From assembly GCA_002449265.1 (NCBI GenBank), contig DKCV01000022.1, forward strand, positions 1 through 64,000: a DNA stretch of 64,000 nucleotides. Reading direction: 5' to 3'. Shown one piece after another: positions 52,139 to 60,698 of this stretch; positions within the stretch are counted from its first letter, which is position 1; each line of letters begins with the position of its first letter. The translations under genes and the position numbers were made by a program. The DNA comes from Caryophanales bacterium UBA6865. GTDB lineage: Bacteria; Bacillota_I; Bacilli_A; RFN20; CAG-826. The notes beneath the pieces are model-generated. The model saw nothing but the letters and a program-made list of their open reading frames with translations, did not search any database and was not told where the DNA came from.

Positions 52139-53434
52139 TTATTGCTTTAGGATAAAAGCCACGGCGTCCAAAATATCTTTTTTCACAAAGTCTGGCTTTG
52201 TGTTTGGGAAAGTGCGATCAAGGCGTTCGTCACCAGAAGTAACAAGGATTGTTTTGCAATGTGCATTTATGCCCGTTTGAACGTCTCGGAGGGTGTCTCC
52301 AATAAAATAACTAGAAGAAAAATCGATGTTATATTTTTGCTGCGCTTTTAATAGAAGCCCGATTTTTGGCTTACGGCAATCACAATCAATTTTTAATTCT
52401 TTTACTTCTCCAGGGAAGCCTCTATCAGGGTGATGGGGGCAAAAGTAGATGTCATTTAAATATGCCCCCCTTTTTCCAAGCAGCACTTCCATTTTGTTAT
52501 GGATGTTTTTTAGTTCCTCGAAGGAAGTATCGCCTCTAGCGACGACAGGCTGATTGGTAATGCAGATCGCTAAATAGGCGGAATTATTGATTAGGCGAAT
52601 GGCTTCGCTCGCGGAAGGAATTAATTCAAGCATTTCCGCTTTCGTTACTAGACCAACAAAGCGATTAATCACGCCATCACGGTCAAGAAAAATCGCTTTT
52701 TGTTTGTTTCGTAAGGAACGTGGCTCGATAATTCCTGCTTTTAAGTCTTGATTCACCGCGTAATAACGGTCTGGCGTTCCGCAATCTTTGACATATTCGC
52801 TGCTTCGATACGCGTAAGCCTTACCGACTTGAATAAGAGAAGAAAGAATGTCTTTTTCAAAATCGATTTTCTTTAGGGCATCAACATAGGCAAAGATTTT
52901 TGGACTTGCAACATATAGTCCCGCGTTTGTGAGATTTTCATAATAGTAATCTCTTACGTTATTTTTGCTATCGAGCTTGATGATACGGTCACTATTATCC
53001 GTGACGAGCAAATCGCTATCGAAAGGATGGCTATTAGGGTGGGCAAAAGCCGTCAAAATCCCTCCAGTTCCTTGATGGAATTTTAGAAATCGATTCCAAT
53101 CGACATCTAACATCAAATCGCCAAAAACAATGAAAAAGTCCTCTTTAAAGGTGTCTTTTAGATAATATAAAGCGCCTGCTGTTCCTAACGGAGTTTCCTC
53201 TTTTATGTAGGAAAGATTCAAGTTGAGCCATTCACCATCACCAAAATATTCAGGGATGGACTCCCCGTTTTTACTAATGACGATTGTGATGTCTTTTACG
53301 CCTGCTTTTTGTAATGAAAGAAGCTGCCATTCCAAAATCGGTTTTCCACCGATTTTCACCATTGGCTTTGGTAAATCACCAGTGATGGCCTTTAATCGAG
53401 TTCCGGCTCCACCCGCTTGAATTAATGCTTTCAT
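52139..53434 (-). CDS. Bifunctional heptose-phosphate nucleotidyltransferase / GmhB phosphatase (HddC-GmhB fusion)
   Basis: A 431-residue fusion. Residues 1-235 are a nucleotidyltransferase (ALIQAGGAGTRLKAITGDLPKP, then VFGDLMLDVDW) of the sugar-1-phosphate type, consistent with HddC, which activates heptose 1-phosphate with GTP. Residues about 245-431 are a HAD-III phosphatase of the GmhB type (AIFLDRDGVINRFVG, ITNQPVVARG, CPHHPDRGFPGE, CDCRKPKIG, FIGDTLRDV), which removes the 7-phosphate of heptose bisphosphate. Together with HddA (2 bp away, same direction) this encodes three of the four steps from sedoheptulose 7-phosphate to GDP-heptose; the isomerase GmhA was not seen in the window. Confidence 0.85.
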   Translation of the reverse strand: MKALIQAGGAGTRLKAITGDLPKPMVKIGGKPILEWQLLSLQKAGVKDITIVISKNGESIPEYFGDGEWLNLNLSYIKEETPLGTAGALYYLKDTFKEDFFIVFGDLMLDVDWNRFLKFHQGTGGILTAFAHPNSHPFDSDLLVTDNSDRIIKLDSKNNVRDYYYENLTNAGLYVASPKIFAYVDALKKIDFEKDILSSLIQVGKAYAYRSSEYVKDCGTPDRYYAVNQDLKAGIIEPRSLRNKQKAIFLDRDGVINRFVGLVTKAEMLELIPSASEAIRLINNSAYLAICITNQPVVARGDTSFEELKNIHNKMEVLLGKRGAYLNDIYFCPHHPDRGFPGEVKELKIDCDCRKPKIGLLLKAQQKYNIDFSSSYFIGDTLRDVQTGINAHCKTILVTSGDERLDRTFPNTKPDFVKKDILDAVAFILKQ

Positions 53435-53436
53435 TG

Positions 53437-54417
53437 TTAATCCATGAAGATAATAGAAACGCCAGATTGATCTAACTCAAACGGCATTTCTTGATAGGAA
53501 GATAGTGCCTTTCTCACGTTTCTTCTTCCTTCTTCGGTTGGGACATAGAAAAGTAAAAATCCGCCGCCACCTGCCCCAAGCAGTTTTCCTCCAACGGCGC
53601 CGTTTTCGAGCGCTTTTTGATAAAGATTATCAATGAGAGGATTGCTGATTCCAGTTGCTAAGCTGCGCTTAATTTCCCAGCTCCTTTTTAATGTTTCGCC
53701 TAGGGCATCGACATTATTTTGTTCTAGAGAATATTTCAATTCCCTTGTCATATCACAGAGCTTTTTCGTCGCTTCGATTTTGTCGCGATTGCTTTTTAGG
53801 CTTTTTGTTTCTTCTTTTAAGATTGTATTCGCGTTATGAGTCAAACCCGTGTAAAACATCAAAAGGTTATTTTGCATTTTCTTATAAGATTCATGCTTCA
53901 TAATCACGGGCTCAACTTTAACAAATCCGTCTGGGAAAAATTCATAGAACCGCAATCCGCCATATGCAGCAGCAAATTGGTCTTGTTTTCCGATTGGGTT
54001 TCCTAGCTTATTGATTTCAACTTCGCAGGCTTCTTTTGCGATTTTATAAGTAGATGCGGCCTTTTCGTTATAGGTATAAAGGAGTTTTAATAAAGCAACC
54101 GTAAAGGAAGAACTAGAGCCTAAACCGGTTCCGGCTGGGATATCAGCCATCGAAGTAACTTCAACTCCTTTTGTTCCGAAATCACTAAATACTTGTTTGA
54201 AAACGCGATGCTGAATATCGCAAGGATCAGTCACGACTTCCGTTTGTGAATATTTGAGCGTAATCGTGTTCGCGTTAAACGCTTTGTTTATGGCTAAATA
54301 AACGTATTTTCGGATTGAGGTGCTAAGAACACACCCCCCATACTTTTCATAGAAGGAAGGGATATCGCTTCCTCCGCCACAGAAGCTAACGCGGAACGGT
54401 GCTCTAGAAATAATCAT
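53437..54417 (-). CDS. hddA: Heptose-7-phosphate kinase HddA-like (GHMP kinase)
   Basis: A 326-residue GHMP kinase. It opens with MIISRAPFRVSFCGGGSDIPSF, has the ATP loop IPAGTGLGSSSSFTVALL and the C-terminal VGGKLLGAGGGGFLLFYV. This set matches HddA, which converts D-glycero-D-manno-heptose 7-phosphate to the 1,7-bisphosphate. The ATG at 54417 was preferred over an upstream in-frame codon at 54453 because the family begins with MII-R-P. It stands just upstream of the HddC-GmhB gene (2 bp gap), so the two are co-transcribed. The role in a surface glycan is inferred. Confidence 0.85.
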   Translation of the reverse strand: MIISRAPFRVSFCGGGSDIPSFYEKYGGCVLSTSIRKYVYLAINKAFNANTITLKYSQTEVVTDPCDIQHRVFKQVFSDFGTKGVEVTSMADIPAGTGLGSSSSFTVALLKLLYTYNEKAASTYKIAKEACEVEINKLGNPIGKQDQFAAAYGGLRFYEFFPDGFVKVEPVIMKHESYKKMQNNLLMFYTGLTHNANTILKEETKSLKSNRDKIEATKKLCDMTRELKYSLEQNNVDALGETLKRSWEIKRSLATGISNPLIDNLYQKALENGAVGGKLLGAGGGGFLLFYVPTEEGRRNVRKALSSYQEMPFELDQSGVSIIFMD

Positions 54418-54498
54418 AAAAATAACTCTTGTTTTGCCGTCATATGATAGCACATAATCGCTTTTGCTCGTGGTAAAATAACGTAAGGAAGGCCATTT

Positions 54499-56073
54499 AT
54501 GAGTGATTCACCTTATATATTAACGATGGATTTCGGTACGCAAAGCGTCCGTGTTGCCATTTTTGATAAAAACGGGCATGTGGTGGCGATGGAAAAAGAA
54601 AAATATTCTCCCGCCTATTTCTCCACTTTGCCAACATATGCAGAACAAGACCCAAATTATTATTTCGAATGCTTATGTGCTTGCACAAAACGTTTGGTTA
54701 GCGCTAATCCTATCGCGGTAAAAAACGTCAAAGGCATTACTTTAACTTGCTTCCGCGATAGCGCAGTTCTCCTCGATAAAGACAAGAAAATAATTCGACC
54801 AACCATCCTTTGGCTTGATCAAAGGACGGCAGAGTGCAAAAAGAAACTCCCATTTTCCGCTAGAGCGATTTTCCGGCTTGTAGGAAAAACGGACGCAATT
54901 AATTTCAATCGCAAGAGGTCGGTTGCAAACTGGATTCAAGAAAACGAACCAGAGATATACGCGCGAATTGATAAATTTATCCCAATCTCAACTTATTTTA
55001 TTTATTTGCTCACAGGGAAAATGAAAGATAGTTCCAGCAATATGGCTGGTCATTACCCAATCAATTTTAAACGCCGTCAATGGTACAAAAAGCCAGAAAA
55101 GCATTTTCAAGGCCAAATCTTTGGCATCAAAGGAGAATGGTTGAACGAGATTGTCCCTGAAGGTTCGTTTATCGGCGGTATCACAAAAGAAGCCGCTAAT
55201 AAAACTGGCCTTCCCGAAGGACTTAAGATGTACGCTTGTGGAAGCGATAAGTCTTGTGAGACGTTAGGATTAGGCGTAATTGATGATCGCACCGCGGCGA
55301 TTTCATATGGAACTGCTTCGTCTGTAGAGACAACGAGAAAACGTTATACGGAATCTGAACCGTTTTTGCCAGGGTATCCAGCGGCAATTCCAGATTATTT
55401 CAATATGGATATTCAAATTTATCGTGGCTATTGGATGATTAATTGGTTCTTGAAAGAGTTCGGTGGAGAACATATTGAAGACATGATATCCACGGATTCT
55501 TTAACTAGCAAATTCAACGATAATTTGGACCAAGTCCCGCCAGGATGCGATGGTTTGATTCTTCAACCATATTGGGGCCCTGGACTCGCTCGTCCCTTAG
55601 CCAAAGGCGCGATAGTCGGTTTTAGCGATGCCATTACTAGTGAGCATGTGTATCGGGCGATTATTGAAGGCATCGCTTACGCTTTACGGGAAGGATTAGA
55701 ACATTTCGAACACAAAATCCACCACAAAATCCCTTTGATTCGTATCAGTGGCGGTGGTTCTCAAAGCGACAAAATCTGTCAAATTACCGCGGATATCATG
55801 GGAAAACCAGTTTCTAGAGTCCAAACTTTCGAAACAAGCAGTTTAGGAGCCGCAATTGCAGGGTTTTTAGCGATTGGCGAATATAAAAACGTCAAAGATG
55901 CCGTAAAAAATATGGTGCAAATCACGGCTACTTTTGAGCCAAATGAAGAAAATGCTCGAAAATACGATTATCTTTTCTCGCATTGCTATAGCAAAATGTA
56001 TCCTGCTTTAAAGGATATTTATGTCTCAATTAAGCGTTATAACAAAATGCTTGAGAAAAAGAAGCAACGTTAG
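54499..56073 (+). CDS. FGGY-family carbohydrate kinase
   Basis: A 524-residue FGGY kinase (hexokinase/ribulokinase fold). It shows the N-terminal ILTMDFGTQSVRVAIFD, LWLDQRTAECKKKL, GVIDDRTAAISYGTASSVET and ISGGGSQSDKICQITADIMG. It is transcribed divergently from hddA with 81 bp between, so shared regulation is possible. The substrate is unknown; sedoheptulose kinases belong to this family, which would link it to the heptose pathway, but xylulose, ribulose or other sugars fit equally well. GGAAGG precedes the ATG. Its stop abuts the mscS stop. Confidence 0.85.
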   Translation: MSDSPYILTMDFGTQSVRVAIFDKNGHVVAMEKEKYSPAYFSTLPTYAEQDPNYYFECLCACTKRLVSANPIAVKNVKGITLTCFRDSAVLLDKDKKIIRPTILWLDQRTAECKKKLPFSARAIFRLVGKTDAINFNRKRSVANWIQENEPEIYARIDKFIPISTYFIYLLTGKMKDSSSNMAGHYPINFKRRQWYKKPEKHFQGQIFGIKGEWLNEIVPEGSFIGGITKEAANKTGLPEGLKMYACGSDKSCETLGLGVIDDRTAAISYGTASSVETTRKRYTESEPFLPGYPAAIPDYFNMDIQIYRGYWMINWFLKEFGGEHIEDMISTDSLTSKFNDNLDQVPPGCDGLILQPYWGPGLARPLAKGAIVGFSDAITSEHVYRAIIEGIAYALREGLEHFEHKIHHKIPLIRISGGGSQSDKICQITADIMGKPVSRVQTFETSSLGAAIAGFLAIGEYKNVKDAVKNMVQITATFEPNEENARKYDYLFSHCYSKMYPALKDIYVSIKRYNKMLEKKKQR

Positions 56074-57303
56074 TTATTTTCCATTTGCAGTATTAAAGAA
56101 TACGTCTTTAGTTTTTTCGGCGAACGTTTTCTTTTTTGGGGCTGTCTTTTTCGGACGATTAGATTTGGTTATTTTTTCCGCTTCTTCTTTTTGCTCTTTG
56201 TTGGCTTTTTGGAATGCTTCATCTTTTAAAGGCTGATTGATGGTGATTTGCTGGAATGGGATTAATACGTTTTCTTTAGCGAGTTCTAAATAAATCTCCC
56301 GATTTAAATCGCGTGTGACTTGGAAACGGTCATTTTCATCGGAAAAGCAAAGAAACGCCAATTCGACTCCGAAATTATTGAAACCGGAAATTCCTTTGTA
56401 ATAAGGGCCATCCGTGATGGCAGGAATCTTACTTTTAATGCGTGGGAGTGCGTTTGCTATTATTCCTTCAACGCGTTCTACATCTTCTCGATAAGAAATA
56501 TTAATCGTGATGAAAATCATGCTTGGACCGCGGGAGAGGTTGGTGACGGTTGTGATAGAGGAGTTATTGATCGCTTTCTCGTTTCCACCCCAGTCTAGAA
56601 TTTTGGTGGATTTTAATCCGATTTCGCTGATCCTTCCACGAAAGCCATCGATGATGACGATATCGCCGACATCATAGAAATCATCAAACACGATGAATAA
56701 ACCACTGATGACGTCTTGAATTAAACTTTGGCAGCCTAAGCCAACGATTAATGTAATGACGCCGATTCCAGCAAGAACGCTTGCAACATCCACGCCCCAA
56801 ATCGTGAGGATCTTACCAGCGCTAATGAGAACGATAATGTATTTTGCAAGGCTACGAATTAAACTCCCTACCGTTTTAGCTTTTTTGCTTTCAAAGGTTG
56901 AAATTTTAATGATGAGATTAAGAATAAAGGCGATCACAAACCCGATAGCGATAGTAACCGCAGTGGCGACCCATTTTTCAGGAGGGGCAACTTTGATGAA
57001 ATAAACAAAGCCGTTTTCAATGTCCTTACCAAACAAGGCATCTCCGATCGCGTCACCGAATAATTGGCGAGCAAAGATGTAGATGGATAAAACCAAAATG
57101 GCTAAGACAAAGACAAAACAAGAGAGAATGAAATTAGTTTTTTGGCTTCTAGTTTTCCTTTTCCACCAATTCTCTTGTTCCTTTTTCTTTTCGATTTTTC
57201 TTTCCTGCACGATTTCTTTTTCTTCCGCCATCATTTCTTTAATAACGGAAGGATCTTTTTCCTTTATTGCCTCTTTGGGATCGACTTTCTTTGGTTTATG
57301 CAT
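56074..57303 (-). CDS. MscS-family mechanosensitive channel
   Basis: A 409-residue protein with a highly charged N-terminal tail (about 60 residues), three transmembrane segments (about 58-80, 105-130, 145-175) and the MscS core beginning VLAGIGVITLIVGLGCQSLIQDVISGLFIVFDDFYDVGD, where the G/A-rich pore helix and the D-x-x-x-V-G-D-I-V turn are the family hallmarks. The cytoplasmic vestibule domain follows, then a Lys-rich tail. It converges with the FGGY gene without a spacer and overlaps the upstream small membrane gene by 8 bp. Acts in hypo-osmotic shock release. Confidence 0.9.
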   Translation of the reverse strand: MHKPKKVDPKEAIKEKDPSVIKEMMAEEKEIVQERKIEKKKEQENWWKRKTRSQKTNFILSCFVFVLAILVLSIYIFARQLFGDAIGDALFGKDIENGFVYFIKVAPPEKWVATAVTIAIGFVIAFILNLIIKISTFESKKAKTVGSLIRSLAKYIIVLISAGKILTIWGVDVASVLAGIGVITLIVGLGCQSLIQDVISGLFIVFDDFYDVGDIVIIDGFRGRISEIGLKSTKILDWGGNEKAINNSSITTVTNLSRGPSMIFITINISYREDVERVEGIIANALPRIKSKIPAITDGPYYKGISGFNNFGVELAFLCFSDENDRFQVTRDLNREIYLELAKENVLIPFQQITINQPLKDEAFQKANKEQKEEAEKITKSNRPKKTAPKKKTFAEKTKDVFFNTANGK

Positions 57304-57832
57304 TGTGTTTTCCTCCTTGGATAATAAATTCTTTCACTGTTTTTGCGTAATCAAGCATCACCGCTTTAAATAAAGAAGTGATTACCATCTCTTTTGAATA
57401 AGAGGGAATAGACATATCACCTGCTATTAACCCATCCTTATCGATATTTAGGGCACTGCCTTCAAAATCTTCATGATTTATTTGGACGATATAAGTGAGA
57501 CTATAGCGATTTTTGTTTTTAACTTCGAAAGAGTAGTGCAGAGTTCCATTTGTAATGACTTGGGACACGTTTTCGATTGAAGGAAGCTCTGGTACGAATG
57601 CGTTTGTAATCATGTAACCCCCAAATAAAGCGGTCGCGGACACGGTTAGAACTGTTCCTGCTTTAAGAAGCAAAGCGTTGTCTCTCTTTTTCTTCGCATA
57701 GGTGGTGTCTATTTGATTAAAAAAGCACTCCTTCGGTGATAATTCATCCGAAGTGGCAATATTGTCAGGAGAATCATTAAAATTTTGTGCAATATTGTCG
57801 GTATCGATTTCGTTTGTTTCAAATGTTCCCAT
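57296..57832 (-). CDS. Single-pass membrane protein of unknown function
   Basis: A 178-residue protein: an acidic cytoplasmic N-terminus (about 1-50), one transmembrane segment (about 56-78, LLLKAGTVLTVSATALFGGY) and a 90-residue outside domain with beta-rich pattern (GTLHYSFEVKNKNRYSLTYIVQI). No family recognised. Its end overlaps the start of the MscS gene by 8 bp, so the two are coupled. It may modify channel function, but nothing shows this directly. Confidence 0.55.
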   Translation of the reverse strand: MGTFETNEIDTDNIAQNFNDSPDNIATSDELSPKECFFNQIDTTYAKKKRDNALLLKAGTVLTVSATALFGGYMITNAFVPELPSIENVSQVITNGTLHYSFEVKNKNRYSLTYIVQINHEDFEGSALNIDKDGLIAGDMSIPSYSKEMVITSLFKAVMLDYAKTVKEFIIQGGKHNA

Positions 57833-57880
57833 TTGCTCTCATGATAAAAGAAAAAAGAAGCAAAAGGAATACATTAAGAA

Positions 57881-58462
57881 TTAGAAAATTCGTTTTAATG
57901 TTTCTAAAGAAAAGAATTCTTTCTTATTTTGAACGATATTAGACAAATTATCGGAAATAATTAGGAAAAACAAATGGATGATTTCTTCAGCTTTTCCTTG
58001 CTTAACGCGTCCAACTTCCATTGCTTTTTCAATTAAATTGCAAAAGGAAGACTTATCGCTTTCTTTATAATAAGCGGAAGGAATTTTTTCTAGCGAAAAA
58101 TCGTTTTTAGCAAGTGCGGCGTAATAATAAATTACGTCCTTATCGCCATTAAAAATTGTTTCAAGCGCGTGCAGGAATGAACTAAATCCGTCTTCCACAT
58201 TCTCTTGTTTTAATTTTGAGAAATCAATCCAGTATTTGCTACCTTCACGAGTCAAGATGTCCTTTTCGATTGCCTGAAATAGTTCTTCTTGGTTTCGATA
58301 GTAATGATAAAAAAGGCCATGTGAGCAACGCGAAAGGGAAGTGATGTTATCCACAGAAATATCTTGAAAATCCTTCTTCGCAAAAAGACGCAATGCAGCC
58401 TTCTCGATTTTCTTTTTCCTTTGCTCTTTAAGCTCTTCGTTTTGCGCAAGTGTTCTTGGCAT
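57881..58462 (-). CDS. TetR-family regulator
   Basis: A 193-residue regulator. The TetR HTH reads ALRLFAKKDFQDISVDNITS, then SRCSHGLFYHYYRNQEELFQAI. The long C-terminal ligand domain has no diagnostic motif. A GGGGGG-type ribosome site precedes the ATG. An inverted repeat 12 bp upstream of the start (58474-58498) is probably its operator; it also lies at the end of the upstream DUF368 gene, which is co-directional. Confidence 0.85.
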   Translation of the reverse strand: MPRTLAQNEELKEQRKKKIEKAALRLFAKKDFQDISVDNITSLSRCSHGLFYHYYRNQEELFQAIEKDILTREGSKYWIDFSKLKQENVEDGFSSFLHALETIFNGDKDVIYYYAALAKNDFSLEKIPSAYYKESDKSSFCNLIEKAMEVGRVKQGKAEEIIHLFFLIISDNLSNIVQNKKEFFSLETLKRIF

Positions 58463-58473
58463 AATCCCCCCTG

Positions 58474-58498
58474 AATATTGAATCGATTGCTCGATATT
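58474..58498. promoter_or_regulatory. Probable TetR operator
   Basis: Arms AATATTGA (58474-58481) and TCGATATT (58491-58498) are inverted with one mismatch around a 9-bp centre, 12 bp before the TetR start. Size and place fit TetR autoregulation. Confidence 0.5.
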
Positions 58499-58534
58499 AA
58501 TTTGTTAGAAAAAACGTCAATCAAAAACGTTTTT

Positions 58535-59494
58535 CTATTCTGACAAGTTTCTTTTTTCTTCGCGATTAATGAGCCATCCCGAAAGAATAGTTATAGTGAT
58601 AAGCAAGATGCCGCCAACCATAAATTGCCACCACTGAGATGTACTTGGATCAAAATAGACCTCATACATATCGTTATTCACAAACATCGAAACGATACTG
58701 CCCAAAATAAAGCCTAAAACTACCTCAAATGTGTGGGATTTATATTTTTCTAGCAAGACTTTCATTGCTTTGGAAATTGCAAAAAATCCAAGCAAAATCC
58801 CCACTAATAACACGATTATCAATAGAATTCCCGAGCCTAAACGTGATTGATCTTGGAAAATGGACGGATAAATCACGTTGCCTTCATTGTCCCTTTGAGA
58901 AATAAAAATACCAATCACGGGATTATATAAACCAAAGATAAAAAGTACCATGGAACCTGAGATTCCAGGGATTAAGCAAGCGACCGCAGCAACAAACCCG
59001 ACAATGAATACGATGATAAAAATCCACCAAGACTGAAACGGATTAAGGAACGCTTCTTGAAAATTCCAGATATTCCAATTGAATTTTGCACTTAAAAATG
59101 AAACTATACCGATTGCGGCAGCGATAATGAATCCGCCTACGACGCGTAGAATTAGCGCCCAATTGATATGGCTACTAATTTGCGAATAAATCATTGGAAC
59201 GCTTCCTAAGACTGCTCCTGCAAGCACGCTGATTGTGATAAAAGGAATATATGGCCTAGCTACTTTTTGCCAAAAAAGAAGCAAGAGAATCGCTGAAATA
59301 ATGCAGCCGATTGCTAATGGGAGCAATGTCTTGAATGATTGCCAAAATTTATGACGTAATCCGTCAATGGAATCGATTAACTTATCATATACATGAACAA
59401 TAATTCCTACCGTTCCAACACTTACGCCTGGCAAGATTCCGAGTCCTAGCGTTGCTCCGCGTGCGAAATCAGCAAAACAATCTTTTATTTTCAT
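58535..59494 (-). CDS. DUF368 membrane protein (undecaprenyl-phosphate translocase type)
   Basis: A 319-residue protein with about eight or nine hydrophobic segments and the DUF368 signature GLGILPGVSVGTVGIIVHVYDKL near the N-terminus (the family has G-x-x-x-P-G-V-S-G-G-T), plus a second GISGSMVLFIFGLY repeat in the middle. Members named PopT have been shown to recycle undecaprenyl phosphate across the membrane for wall synthesis. Here the second Gly of GVSGGT is replaced by Val (GVSVGT). The neighbouring TetR gene is downstream in the same direction, 72 bp away. Confidence 0.85.
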   Translation of the reverse strand: MKIKDCFADFARGATLGLGILPGVSVGTVGIIVHVYDKLIDSIDGLRHKFWQSFKTLLPLAIGCIISAILLLLFWQKVARPYIPFITISVLAGAVLGSVPMIYSQISSHINWALILRVVGGFIIAAAIGIVSFLSAKFNWNIWNFQEAFLNPFQSWWIFIIVFIVGFVAAVACLIPGISGSMVLFIFGLYNPVIGIFISQRDNEGNVIYPSIFQDQSRLGSGILLIIVLLVGILLGFFAISKAMKVLLEKYKSHTFEVVLGFILGSIVSMFVNNDMYEVYFDPSTSQWWQFMVGGILLITITILSGWLINREEKRNLSE

Positions 59495-59559
59495 AATCGC
59501 ACTAATTGTAGTTGTTGCCTCTTCTTTTATCTATAAAAGAATGTGCTAAACTTACCTTC

Positions 59560-60114
59560 ATGAAAAAAACATTGGTACTTTATACGAGCGGCTGTGGCTC
59601 GACACAAAAATACGCAACCGATATCGCCCATGCGGTTGATGGTGACGTTTTCCCATTAAAAAAATTCAAATGGAAAAATATCGACGATTATCAAATCGTT
59701 GTTTATGGAGGGTGGGTCAAAAATGGCTTGATTCAAGGCATTGACGATTTCCTTTATGACTATGATTCGCGATTAAAAGATAAAGACGTGTTGGTTTTTA
59801 GCTGCGGTATGTCCGTTCCAACAGATGAAGGAAGAAAAGAACTCATCGACCGCAATTATTTAAGTCCATATCACATCCGTTATTACCAAGTTCGTGGGGA
59901 TTTTGATTTCAAAAAATTGAAATGGGCTCAAAAGTTAACGCTTAAGGCTTCTATCAAGATACTTATGAATAATCCTGATGCAACACCAGAACAAAAAATG
60001 GTGGGCAATGTTTTAGACACTCCAATTGAATATTATGACCGCGAAAAGATTGAACGCATGATAACTGTCATTCGTAAAATTGAGTCCGAGCCAATTGAGG
60101 CAAAAGTAGAATGA
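59560..60114 (+). CDS. Flavodoxin-domain protein (HemG-like)
   Basis: A 184-residue flavodoxin-type protein beginning KKTLVLYTSGCGSTQKYATDIA, where the T-S-G-x-G-S-T-x-K-Y-A loop binds the FMN phosphate. The later YGGWVKNGLIQGIDDFL and VLVFSCGMSVP are like HemG-type flavodoxin-fold oxidoreductases. The exact reaction is unknown. The ATG at 59560 has no ribosome site, and TAAACT lies 8 bp before it, so the mRNA may be leaderless. It overlaps pth by 4 bp. Confidence 0.8.
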   Translation: MKKTLVLYTSGCGSTQKYATDIAHAVDGDVFPLKKFKWKNIDDYQIVVYGGWVKNGLIQGIDDFLYDYDSRLKDKDVLVFSCGMSVPTDEGRKELIDRNYLSPYHIRYYQVRGDFDFKKLKWAQKLTLKASIKILMNNPDATPEQKMVGNVLDTPIEYYDREKIERMITVIRKIESEPIEAKVE

Positions 60115-60698
60115 AATTATTCGTAGGCTTAGGGAACCCTGGTAAAGAATACGAAGGCACCAGGCACAACATGGGCTTTATTACCCTCGATAAATTCGCA
60201 GATATGGTGGGCGGATCTTTTGACCGCTCTGGCTTTAAAGGAGTGTACGGGATTGTTAAAAATCCGATTTTTAATGAACCCATTATCATTGGGAAACCTG
60301 AAACGTTCATGAATCTTTCTGGGGAATTTGTTAAGCCGCTTGCCGATTACTTTAAAATTCCTGAAGAAGATATTGTCATCGTTTATGATGAAATGGCCCT
60401 TCCTCCTGGCACTATCCGCTTACGCAAAAACGGTTCTAGCGGTGGGCATAAAGGAATTGGAAACATCATCCAACAGTTTGGTAATGAAAATATCGCTCGC
60501 ATTCGTGTTGGCATTGGAGAACCACCCCACAAAAACGCGGTCGATTTTGTTTTAGGGAAGCCTAAAGGAGATGAACTTCTCGCGATTGAAGAAGCGACCG
60601 ACTTAGCAAGCAAGGCGTTAAGAGATATCGTTACTCATAGCTTCGATTACGCGAGTAGTATCTATAATTCTTCAAAGAAAAAAGAGGAGAATCACTAA
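60111..60698 (+). CDS. pth: Peptidyl-tRNA hydrolase
   Basis: A 195-residue enzyme that frees tRNA from stalled peptidyl-tRNA. Diagnostic segments are KLFVGLGNPGKEYEGTRHN (catalytic His19), KPETFMNLSGE, VYDEMALPPGTIRLRKNGSSGGHKG and RIRVGIGEPP. It starts in the flavodoxin stop and is followed at once by mfd, the usual Firmicute order (pth-mfd). Confidence 0.97.
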   Translation: MKLFVGLGNPGKEYEGTRHNMGFITLDKFADMVGGSFDRSGFKGVYGIVKNPIFNEPIIIGKPETFMNLSGEFVKPLADYFKIPEEDIVIVYDEMALPPGTIRLRKNGSSGGHKGIGNIIQQFGNENIARIRVGIGEPPHKNAVDFVLGKPKGDELLAIEEATDLASKALRDIVTHSFDYASSIYNSSKKKEENH

